NCBI GenBank assembly: GCA_018396655.1 | Contig: JAGTQF010000008.1 | Span: 1-50,210 of the forward strand | DNA length: 50,210 nt | Origin: Candidatus Bathyarchaeota archaeon | Lineage (GTDB): Archaea > Thermoproteota > Bathyarchaeia > Bathyarchaeales > DTEX01 | Direction: 5' to 3' | Part shown: piece after piece, positions 8,416 to 16,560 of the stretch | Layout of the letters: each line of letters opens with the position of its first letter | Numbering within the stretch: position 1 is the stretch's first letter | Made by a program: the position numbers and the translations under genes | Notes under the pieces: model-generated | Seen by the model: the letters and a program-made list of their open reading frames with translations, nothing else | The model's database searches: none | What the model was told of the DNA's origin: nothing

Positions 8416-9275
8416 CTCTTCATCACCTTAACAGCGTATTCAATAATCTTTTTTGGTATATCAGCCTTAGTCGCCGAATATAATCCCTTAAACTCCGGAG
8501 TATTATTAACTTCATGCACAATTATGCCATTTGGAGACTCCATACAGTCGACTGCTAGAACCCCTCCACCAACAGCCTTAGATGCCTTAAGGGCTATCTC
8601 AGCAAGCTCACTGGTCACTGGGAGGGGCTCTGTCCTTCCACCCCGCGCAACATTCGTTCTCCATTCTCCATTAGCCGAGTAACGATATGCCGCCGCAACA
8701 ACCTCATCGCCAATAGTTAATACGCGTATATCCCTTGGGGGTCTCTTAACGTATTCCTGGAGATAATATATTTGCATGAGGGAATTCTGCATCTCCTCAC
8801 GGGACTCTATTAAAGCCTGTGCTGAATCCCTATCTCTAACAAGCGCGACGAGACGGCCCCAACTGCCAATAACTGGCTTTAGGACTGCTGGATAGCCAAG
8901 GGCATCTAGGGCTTTAAAGGCGCTCTCGTCAGTGAACGCTACTAAGGTCTTTGGAACTGGAACGCCAGCCTTAACCAGAGCTAATATTGTAAAGAGTTTA
9001 TTGCCGCATATTAGAGAAACATTAAATGGATTAATCACCTGGAGTCCGGAGTTCTCTAGTATGGCTGTTATATGTAAGCCTCTGAAATAGCTTATGCAAC
9101 GCTGGATAACTATGTCGCCGAACTCCTCCCTAATCCTACCGGAATCCTCATCGGCACTTAAATAAATATCCTTTGAATCGGTTAGCTTTAACTCTATACC
9201 AAGCTTTCTTGAAGCATCTATTAGCGCCTTCTCCTCCCACCGAATCCTATCATACACTAGACCTACTCGGTTCAT
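8412..9275 (-). CDS. lysX: LysW-aminoadipate/glutamate ATP-grasp ligase (LysX/ArgX)
   Basis: ATP-grasp YPAVLKPVIGSWGRLVALV, VHEVNNTPEFKG; adjacent to lysW. Confidence 0.88.
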   Translation of the reverse strand: MNRVGLVYDRIRWEEKALIDASRKLGIELKLTDSKDIYLSADEDSGRIREEFGDIVIQRCISYFRGLHITAILENSGLQVINPFNVSLICGNKLFTILALVKAGVPVPKTLVAFTDESAFKALDALGYPAVLKPVIGSWGRLVALVRDRDSAQALIESREEMQNSLMQIYYLQEYVKRPPRDIRVLTIGDEVVAAAYRYSANGEWRTNVARGGRTEPLPVTSELAEIALKASKAVGGGVLAVDCMESPNGIIVHEVNNTPEFKGLYSATKADIPKKIIEYAVKVMKR

Positions 9276-9281
9276 TCGCTT

Positions 9282-9461
9282 CTACTCGCCCCAATCTTCT
9301 CCCTCTATCTCAGCTACCTTAAGGCTCACCATGCCACTCTCATCAAACTTAACCTCTAGGTCCAAGCCGCAATCTGGACAGCTAACTATCTCACCCGAGA
9401 TTGCGTCATCTGGAACCTCAATTTCGGCATCACATTCAGGGCATCTTGTTTTGAAGGCTAT
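9282..9461 (-). CDS. lysW: amino-group carrier protein LysW; apparent ATA start (absent from the ORF track)
   Basis: Manual translation: (I/M)AFKTRCPECDAEIEVPDDAISGEIVSCPDCGLDLEVKFDESGMVSLKVAEIEGEDWGE*; zinc ribbon CPxC...CPDC and diagnostic C-terminal EDWGE. Confidence 0.92.
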   Translation of the reverse strand: MAFKTRCPECDAEIEVPDDAISGEIVSCPDCGLDLEVKFDESGMVSLKVAEIEGEDWGE

Positions 9462-9504
9462 CGCCCCCTCTCACTTTATCCTCTAATAGGAGAATACATT
9501 TTCT

Positions 9505-9518
9505 TTATAAATATTTCG
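9505..9518 (-). promoter_or_regulatory. putative TATA-like element of lysW operon promoter
   Basis: A/T-rich AAATATTTATAAAG on minus strand about 45-55 nt upstream of lysW. Confidence 0.4.
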
Positions 9519-9561
9519 GATTGCTCAAAAAATCTTTAACATTTTCTTAATTGAATATTTT

Positions 9562-9594
9562 TTCCTCAAACAATTTATATACTTGAATGAGGAA
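9562..9594. promoter_or_regulatory. inverted repeat flanking the putative TATA box of the lrp gene
   Basis: TTCCTCA(9562-9568)...TTTATATA(9574-9581)...TGAGGAA(9588-9594). Confidence 0.5.
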
Positions 9595-9622
9595 TTTTTA
9601 TTGAGGATGGAGGGTTAATAGG

Positions 9623-10069
9623 CTGAGCATCGATGAAGTTGATAGAGAGATTTTAAGGATGCTGCAGGAGGATGCTCGGATATCATTTAGAAAGATAGCT
9701 GAGAGACTAAATATGAGTGAGGCAACAGTATTCGTTAGGGTTAAGAAGCTCCTTAAGAAGGGCATTATAAAAGGCTTTACAACAATAGTTTCGCCGGAGG
9801 CCTTAGGAAAAAGAATGACGGCATTTGTCTTGATAAGCGCCGACCCAAAAAAGCTTCAAAAGGTTCTTGAAACTCTAAGTAAAATGAAAGACGTATATGA
9901 GGTCTATGACGTAACAGGCACATACTACGCCATAGCAAAGGTTCGCGCCGAAGACCAAACCCAGCTGGCGAGAATAATTGATGAGATAGGTATGATTGAT
10001 GGTGTTACAAGCACTGAAACGGCGCTAGTCTTAAGGAGCATAAAAGAGGAAATGCGAATAAGCATCTAG
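9623..10069 (+). CDS. Lrp/AsnC family transcriptional regulator; apparent CTG start
   Basis: LSIDEVDREILRMLQEDARISFRKIAERLNMSEATVFVRVKKLLKKGIIKGF HTH plus RAM domain; called ATG(9659) truncates the conserved DxxDREIL helix; SD GGAGGG 8-9 nt before CTG. Confidence 0.88.
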   Translation: MSIDEVDREILRMLQEDARISFRKIAERLNMSEATVFVRVKKLLKKGIIKGFTTIVSPEALGKRMTAFVLISADPKKLQKVLETLSKMKDVYEVYDVTGTYYAIAKVRAEDQTQLARIIDEIGMIDGVTSTETALVLRSIKEEMRISI

Positions 10070-10155
10070 GCTATAATGTTTAGTCAGGAGTCGGTAAAAG
10101 ATATTTAAGGCGGCTAACGTGATTATGGTTAGTTTATCTTAAGGGAGGATATCAT

Positions 10156-10740
10156 ATCAGACGTATAATAGTTATTACTGGGACTCCAGGCGTCGGTAAA
10201 TCCTCTGTTTCAAGGGTCCTTGCTTCTAAAATAAATGCGCACCTTATATCTATAGGTGAACTTGTTAAGAGGGAGAAGATTTATAGCGGCGTGAATAAGA
10301 ATCGTAATACCTTAATTGCGGATATAGATAAAGTCTCAAGGCGAATTAGAGAGATTATGGCTGAGGTCTCAGGCGACATCATAATTGAAGGGCACTTCGC
10401 TGTCGATGTTGTTCCACTCGAGGAGGTTACAGCGGTCTTCGTCTTAAGAAGAGACCCTGAAGAGCTTAAGGGGATTCTTGAAAGCCGCTCATACAGTGAG
10501 AGGAAGATTAGAGAGAATCTTGCAGCCGAGATTCTAGATGTCTGCCTTTATGATGCAATAAAGAGGTGTGGTGTTGAGAAAGTTTGTGAAGTAAATGTGA
10601 CATCAAGGGATGTTGAGGATGTTGTTCAAGAAATCATGGAGGTTCTTAATGGCACGAGGGAGCTCAGAGTTGGAATCGTGGATTGGCTTGGAAAACTTGA
10701 GTCTGAGGGAAAACTCGACGAATATTTAAAGGGATTCTAG
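10156..10740 (+). CDS. AK6/Fap7-like P-loop nucleotide kinase; apparent ATC start
   Basis: Upstream of the called GTG(10291) the frame encodes IRRIIVITGTPGVGKSSVSRVLASKINAHLISIGELVKREKIYSG; Walker A GTPGVGKS; SD GGGAGG 7 nt before ATC. Confidence 0.82.
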   Translation: MRRIIVITGTPGVGKSSVSRVLASKINAHLISIGELVKREKIYSGVNKNRNTLIADIDKVSRRIREIMAEVSGDIIIEGHFAVDVVPLEEVTAVFVLRRDPEELKGILESRSYSERKIRENLAAEILDVCLYDAIKRCGVEKVCEVNVTSRDVEDVVQEIMEVLNGTRELRVGIVDWLGKLESEGKLDEYLKGF

Positions 10741-11081
10741 AAGGTTTTTATGCCCCTCAAAATGTCCGACCTAGAGAGTAGCCTTATCCCCCTACGGCTT
10801 GCATAAGCCTTTGCATGCTCGCTGAATTTCTCTGCTATAATGATTGGATTTGAGAAACCGAGGTTCTGAGCGACCTTATCCGTGTTTATAACGATATTTA
10901 CACCGACAGTTCTATTCCACTCCTTAATCCAGACCGGATATGCTTCGCTCCCTCTTCGTACCAATAAATCGAACTTCTTGGTCGATGATGGATTATCGTT
11001 TTGTCCCGGATTCTTATCTACAATATAACCTCTTCTAGTGAAGTACTGTATAGCGAGGTTTTTTAGTGACCGCCGGTTCAT
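10737..11081 (-). CDS. restriction-endonuclease-like (PDDEXK-type) hypothetical protein
   Basis: KKFDLLVRRGSEAYPVWIKEWN...AYASRRGIRLLSRSDI; start ATG(11081) preferred behind GGAAGGA. Confidence 0.5.
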   Translation of the reverse strand: MNRRSLKNLAIQYFTRRGYIVDKNPGQNDNPSSTKKFDLLVRRGSEAYPVWIKEWNRTVGVNIVINTDKVAQNLGFSNPIIIAEKFSEHAKAYASRRGIRLLSRSDILRGIKTF

Positions 11082-11133
11082 TCCTTCCACACTAAAAGAT
11101 TGACATGAGAGTAGAAAAACCTTTTCATCAAAT

Positions 11134-12192
11134 TTATGTCTCTTTAGGGTCTCTGCTGAGCAGGCTTTTTACACCTATCCATTGAGCTATCGCGTAGCCA
11201 ATTATTATCTGAAGCCAGAATGTCACAACCCTTATAAGAAGCGTTGCGATTCCGCTAAGGGCTAATGGAATACTAAATAGTGTATAAAGATTTGTCATAA
11301 CTATTTCCACAAGACCTAATGGCAGCGCTACCGGAATGGACTGAAGCGCCATGCTTAATGAGTAAACCACGATGGTTTCAGAGATTTTTGTTGAAATCTC
11401 ATAGAAGCCCAGTGCATAAAAGACTAGGATGAAGATGCTCATGTGAAAGAGCCATGCCATGATGCCATAGGTAATGGAGCATGCTAATGCCCCTCGTTTT
11501 TTGCCAAAGGACTTAAACCCGCTGTGAAAGTGAATGAGGTTCCGTTGGACCCTCTCTTTGATATTCATGATGTTTAAGCGACCTCTAACTATGAATGCGA
11601 TTAGCCTAAGTGGTAAATCGATAAGCCTCTCAGCAGCCTCCTTCTTTAGAGATAAATAGACCAGAGATACTATCATTATTATTGAGCCGGAGAGAACTGT
11701 CAGAAGAAGATATACTACTTCAAAGCTGATTTCATATTTCAGAAGAAAAAGGAAGGACGCGAAAATCAGGCTGCCTAACGTTATAATCGTCGTTATTATG
11801 CGGTGGACAAGAACGGACGCAACAATCCTTCCAGAAGAATCACCCGTTTCCTTATGGACAAGATAGATTCTGGTCACTTCCCCAGATATTGTTTCTAATG
11901 GAACTACTAAGTCAACGAATATTCCCAGCCAACAATATATAAAGGCCTTTTTTAAGCCTACATTTATCGATAGGGCTTTTAGCAGACTGTTCCAGCTCAT
12001 TGAATAAAAAAGCATGCTTAGCAGCATAGCTATAATGGCGACAGAATAATATATTAAGTATTTAGAGGGGTCAACAAGCCTGAAAACCTCAATGATATCG
12101 TTGAAGCCAACAAAAAAATATAAATATAAAGCGAAGACTGAAACTCCAACGCCAATAAAGAGAGATAATTTAGCAGATGAACCTATTTCCAT
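11134..12192 (-). CDS. lysylphosphatidylglycerol synthase TM-region/flippase-like membrane protein
   Basis: Multiple TM helices; GEVTRIYLVHKETGDSSGRIVASVLVHRI and C-terminal PVALPLGLVEIVM. Confidence 0.7.
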   Translation of the reverse strand: MEIGSSAKLSLFIGVGVSVFALYLYFFVGFNDIIEVFRLVDPSKYLIYYSVAIIAMLLSMLFYSMSWNSLLKALSINVGLKKAFIYCWLGIFVDLVVPLETISGEVTRIYLVHKETGDSSGRIVASVLVHRIITTIITLGSLIFASFLFLLKYEISFEVVYLLLTVLSGSIIMIVSLVYLSLKKEAAERLIDLPLRLIAFIVRGRLNIMNIKERVQRNLIHFHSGFKSFGKKRGALACSITYGIMAWLFHMSIFILVFYALGFYEISTKISETIVVYSLSMALQSIPVALPLGLVEIVMTNLYTLFSIPLALSGIATLLIRVVTFWLQIIIGYAIAQWIGVKSLLSRDPKET

Positions 12193-12327
12193 CGTGAATC
12201 AACCAAAGATACTCTCTAAAGCAATATATAGATTATCTTATCCCATCCATTAATTATTAGCGATACTGTTCACCCGGCATCAACCTTTTTATACTCATAT
12301 TCTCTAGTGGAATACTAGGATTGCCAG

Positions 12328-12990
12328 ATGGGTAGTGTGAAAGCCGTAATATTTGATTTAGATGATACATTAATTTATTCTGGAATAAACTATTATGGAG
12401 TGAAGGCTTCAGTAATCAGATTTTTAGTTGAGGTGGGGGTAGACTCAAACGCCATAAGCGAAAATATGCCAAACCTAGAAATAATTAGGGCAGCTGTAAA
12501 AGACCTGCGTAGTAAGGGTATGTCTGAGATTGAGATTAAGAGGGTTCTAAATCACGTCGATAGCATTATGGATAGAGCTGAGATAGACTCGTTGGGTAAT
12601 GCTAGATTGAGAGAGGACTCTTTAGAGGTGTTGAAATCTCTGAAGGAGCGTGGATTAAAAATTGGTATAATAACTAATGGTTGCAGGGATTACGCTACCA
12701 GAGTAATTGAAATGTTCTCGTTAAATAGTTATGTTGACGTATTAGTCGCTAGAGATGACGTTATCAATCAGAAACCAAGCCCTGAACCCCTCCTAAAAGC
12801 CCTTAAAATTCTAGGTTTTTCAGCTGGGGAGATAATTTTCGTAGGTGACCACTGGATAGATGCTCTATGCGCGGAAAGGGCTGGTGTCAAATTCATTTTG
12901 CTCCAAAATAAAAGATGGAATTTTGAGGGATTAAGGATTAGAGCGATGGCAGTTATTGAGGATTTAAGGGATATTGTGAGATTGCTTTAA
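12328..12990 (+). CDS. HAD superfamily hydrolase
   Basis: AVIFDLDDTLIYSG, GIITNG, PSPEPLLKAL, FVGDHWIDALCAERAG. Confidence 0.88.
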   Translation: MGSVKAVIFDLDDTLIYSGINYYGVKASVIRFLVEVGVDSNAISENMPNLEIIRAAVKDLRSKGMSEIEIKRVLNHVDSIMDRAEIDSLGNARLREDSLEVLKSLKERGLKIGIITNGCRDYATRVIEMFSLNSYVDVLVARDDVINQKPSPEPLLKALKILGFSAGEIIFVGDHWIDALCAERAGVKFILLQNKRWNFEGLRIRAMAVIEDLRDIVRLL

Positions 12991-13058
12991 GGCGCGAAAC
13001 ATTTATTATAGTGGCGTAATATTCACCAAAATGCCAACATCAGGGCGGTTAATACTTA

Positions 13059-14054
13059 ATGGAGTATGCTGTTGAAACATTCGATTTAACCAAGGTATTT
13101 GTGGATAAAGAGAAGAAGGGTGCTGAGCGGTATGTTAAGGCAGTTGACCATGTGAACATTAAGGTTAAGCATGGAGAATTCTTCGGTCTACTCGGCCCAA
13201 ACGGTGCTGGAAAAACCACCCTCATAAAGATGCTCTGCACAATAATACTTCCAACTGAAGGAACTGCTAAGGTGAACGGCTATGATATACTCAAGGAACC
13301 AGTGAAGGTTAGGAGTTGCTTAGGATGGTTTCACGGTGAAACCGGTGGGAGGTCGCTCTACTGGAGACTTAATGCGGAGGACAACCTAAGATTCTATGCA
13401 TATCTGCAGAATGTTCCTAAGGATGTTGCTGAGAAAAGGATTAATGCACTCTTAGAGTTTTTTGAGTTAAGCAAGGATAGAAAGAAGCTCGTTAAAGACT
13501 ACTCGACTGGTATGAAGGTTAGGGTTATGCTGGCTAGAGCCCTACTCCATAATCCACCAATTCTATTTATGGATGAGCCAACAATAGGGCTTGACACTAT
13601 AAGCGCCGTTGAAACCAGAAAGCTTCTGAAGGCCCTAAATACTGAGCTCGGAAAAACCATAATCTTCACAAGCCACAACATGTTTGAGGTTGAGCAACTA
13701 TGCGAGAGAATCGCAATAATGAAAGATGGGCGCATAATAGCGGATGCTCCACCATCTGTTCTGAGAGAGATGCTCAGGGATGTCCACGCAATTGAGATTG
13801 AAATTAGAGAAGTCAACAACATCTCTGAGACCATTCAGAGCCTATCCAGCCTATCGATTGTTAGAAAAGTTGTTGAGACGAGAAATGATTCACTGAGTAT
13901 CATAGTGCGCCTTCAGGTTGATGACGAGTATGAGGCTATACCAATTATAGCCAGTAAGCTCCGCTCTTTAGGCGTTAAGGTTTCAGCTATCCGCAGGTCT
14001 GAGCCAACCCTAGAGGATATATTCGTGAGGTTAACTAAGGAGGGAGCTGCTTGA
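13059..14054 (+). CDS. ABC transporter ATP-binding protein (ABC-2 type)
   Basis: LLGPNGAGKTTLIKML, YSTGMKVRVMLARALLHNPPILFMDEPTIGLD. Confidence 0.93.
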   Translation: MEYAVETFDLTKVFVDKEKKGAERYVKAVDHVNIKVKHGEFFGLLGPNGAGKTTLIKMLCTIILPTEGTAKVNGYDILKEPVKVRSCLGWFHGETGGRSLYWRLNAEDNLRFYAYLQNVPKDVAEKRINALLEFFELSKDRKKLVKDYSTGMKVRVMLARALLHNPPILFMDEPTIGLDTISAVETRKLLKALNTELGKTIIFTSHNMFEVEQLCERIAIMKDGRIIADAPPSVLREMLRDVHAIEIEIREVNNISETIQSLSSLSIVRKVVETRNDSLSIIVRLQVDDEYEAIPIIASKLRSLGVKVSAIRRSEPTLEDIFVRLTKEGAA

Positions 14055-14932
14055 GGGTTGAGGATATAATTGAGCTTTTTAGGGAGGATAAGCCTCGCGT
14101 ATCATCAGAGATTAGGCATGTTTGGGCTGTCTTCTGGGCTAATTTCAAAATATTCCTCTCTTATCGAACATGGGTCATAATGGAGACCATAAGTACCGTT
14201 GCATCGGTTGCCATGTATTCCTTCATGGGGCTGCAAGTTGATGCGAGAAGGGTTGCTTTAGCTGGTTATGGTGAGGTTGATTGGCTATCCTTCGCTCTGG
14301 TTGGTGTTGCCACCGCGAACTACTTATGGATGTGCATTAGTAGGTTAAGCCACTCCCTCCAGCATGAGATACGTGAGGGAACATTGGAACCCATAATCAC
14401 ATCATTAATAAACATGAGGTCTTATATTATTGGGCAATCAATTAGGGGTTTTATAGTTAGCGGATATTTTATGCTGGGAGTTTTAGTTGTTGGCATAGGT
14501 ATTTTAAGGGTCCCATTAGTAATTAACCCCGAAACAATTCTATCCTTCATAGCCATAATACTGCTAATGGTTCTAAGCTATGCTGGAATAGGGATAATGG
14601 CGGCTGGGCTAATCCTCGTATATAAAAAGGGCGACCCACTGACCTTCCTTTTTGCCAGTATAACAGAATTTTTGGGAGGGGTTCTATTCCCATTAAAATA
14701 TCTCGAGAGCATACCAATTCTCTACGCAATAGCTTGGTTAATGCCCTACACCTATGCTCTTGACGCTGCTCGTAGGATTCTAATCAATGGTGCAACTATA
14801 TTTTCCCTAAACGTCCTCATAGACGTCGCGGTTCTGCTTGCCTACACTATAATATTTATCCCAATAGGATTGAGAGTTTTTAGATGGGGTGTTAATCGCA
14901 TAAGATACGAGGGAACCGTAGCGACATATTAA
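14051..14932 (+). CDS. ABC-2 type transporter permease
   Basis: Multi-TM protein overlapping the ATPase gene; TTG start. Confidence 0.82.
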   Translation: MRVEDIIELFREDKPRVSSEIRHVWAVFWANFKIFLSYRTWVIMETISTVASVAMYSFMGLQVDARRVALAGYGEVDWLSFALVGVATANYLWMCISRLSHSLQHEIREGTLEPIITSLINMRSYIIGQSIRGFIVSGYFMLGVLVVGIGILRVPLVINPETILSFIAIILLMVLSYAGIGIMAAGLILVYKKGDPLTFLFASITEFLGGVLFPLKYLESIPILYAIAWLMPYTYALDAARRILINGATIFSLNVLIDVAVLLAYTIIFIPIGLRVFRWGVNRIRYEGTVATY

Positions 14933-14959
14933 CTTGGCTAAAAACCTGGGGATTAGGGA

Positions 14960-15835
14960 ATGGATGTTAAGAGACTTATCGAAATAATCTCTGAGGATAT
15001 ACCGCGAAAGAAGACGCCTATATACCGGATAGTTCTCTCCTTCATCATTAGAGATTTTAAGGTCTGGTGGACATATAAGTTCTGGCTGCTCTTAGATATC
15101 TCAGGAATAATCCTATTCGTCATCACATATTACTTGTTCTCGCTCATCACAACCTCACAGCAGGTTCAAGAGGCTGGCTACATGGTTGGGGGATACTTCA
15201 CATTTGCCCTAATAGGCATAGCATTCCAGCAATACGTTCACTTTGCGGTCCAGAGCATAAATGAGAGTATTCGTGAAGAGCAATGGAATGGAACTATGGA
15301 GACGATTCTCTCAACGGCAACAGACTTTAAAATATTTCTTTTAGGCGAGGTCTGCTTCTCATTTATAGTCTCATCCGCCCTACTCCTAATGTCTCTTCTG
15401 CTGGGCATTCTTTTAGGTGCAGAATTCTATACGACGCCAACCTCGATTCTAACAGCTATAATATTGACAGTTCTCCTAATTGCAAGCCACATGGACATTG
15501 GAATATTAAGCGCTGGAGTAATAATGAAGGTTAAACAGGGCAGTCCAGTTACATGGGCGTTCTCATGGCTAAGCCAGCTCGTCTCCGGAGTCTTTTATCC
15601 GCTCAAACTATTGCCATGGTATCTTGAGTGGCTTGGAAGGGCTTTTCCATTGACATATTCTCTTGATGGGATAAGGTTATGCCTACAATCTGGTAAAGAT
15701 TTAACATCACCAGCAATACTCTCAAACATCATGTGCTTAATCGTATTTGTGATTGTAGCAACACCTATAGCCCTTTACATATTCAAAGTAGGTTATGATG
15801 CGGCTAGAAGAGATGGCTCACTAGGACAATATTAG
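14960..15835 (+). CDS. ABC-2 type transporter permease
   Basis: Multi-TM paralogue of the preceding gene (GVFYPLKLLP, LTYSLDGIR). Confidence 0.82.
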   Translation: MDVKRLIEIISEDIPRKKTPIYRIVLSFIIRDFKVWWTYKFWLLLDISGIILFVITYYLFSLITTSQQVQEAGYMVGGYFTFALIGIAFQQYVHFAVQSINESIREEQWNGTMETILSTATDFKIFLLGEVCFSFIVSSALLLMSLLLGILLGAEFYTTPTSILTAIILTVLLIASHMDIGILSAGVIMKVKQGSPVTWAFSWLSQLVSGVFYPLKLLPWYLEWLGRAFPLTYSLDGIRLCLQSGKDLTSPAILSNIMCLIVFVIVATPIALYIFKVGYDAARRDGSLGQY

Positions 15836-15858
15836 CCAATCGTTACTTCCTAAAACTA

Positions 15859-16452
15859 TCATTTGTTACTTCCAAAACATCTTACACCAAGAATTTTTAA
15901 TGCCGAATGTATAAGGCATGATGTGACGGCTATGGCTGAGATTATTTCGGGAACCGCTATGCCCGCACTGTAAACTTTAGCCCAGTAGAGCAGCCATGCC
16001 AGTAGCCCTACCGAAAATGCTCCCACACCTAACATAGACCTTCTCTCCACAGAATAAATAATGCAGGATACGCCAGTTGAAACAAAGAATAGCACCGAAA
16101 CCGTTGTGTGGAGTCTGCCGTAAATTTCATCAAATGTTGCCACGGTTTGAAGCATTAGGGCTGAGAACGCTAACGATATGCTCGTGTATCTAGCATAATT
16201 AATTAGGGACCTAACCGAATATATCGCTGTCAGGAAACCGGAAACCAGTAGGCCAAGATTGAATATTGGCGCGACACTACTATTCCGAGCGTGCCCGAGG
16301 TCGCTTAAGGCATTCTTATACCAGCTGAAGGATGGCGACAAGTAGATTGATAGCCCTATAGATGCATAGGCTATTAATGGCCCTATAATTCCAAGTAAGG
16401 CAAAATTTTTATCATTCCAAGATTTATCCAATCCATTCACTCCTCTAATCAT
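15859..16452 (-). CDS. DUF998-family membrane protein
   Basis: GIIGPLIAYASIGLSIYLSPSFSWYKNALSDLGHARNSSVAPIFNLGLLVSG. Confidence 0.75.
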   Translation of the reverse strand: MIRGVNGLDKSWNDKNFALLGIIGPLIAYASIGLSIYLSPSFSWYKNALSDLGHARNSSVAPIFNLGLLVSGFLTAIYSVRSLINYARYTSISLAFSALMLQTVATFDEIYGRLHTTVSVLFFVSTGVSCIIYSVERRSMLGVGAFSVGLLAWLLYWAKVYSAGIAVPEIISAIAVTSCLIHSALKILGVRCFGSNK

Positions 16453-16560
16453 CCCCTCTTATACCTCGCTATTCCAAAAATCTATCGCATTACAATTAAT
16501 AAACGTGAGGGATAAAAAGGATGGAGGAGCTGGCTAGAGTTATTAGGGGCATTCGCAATC

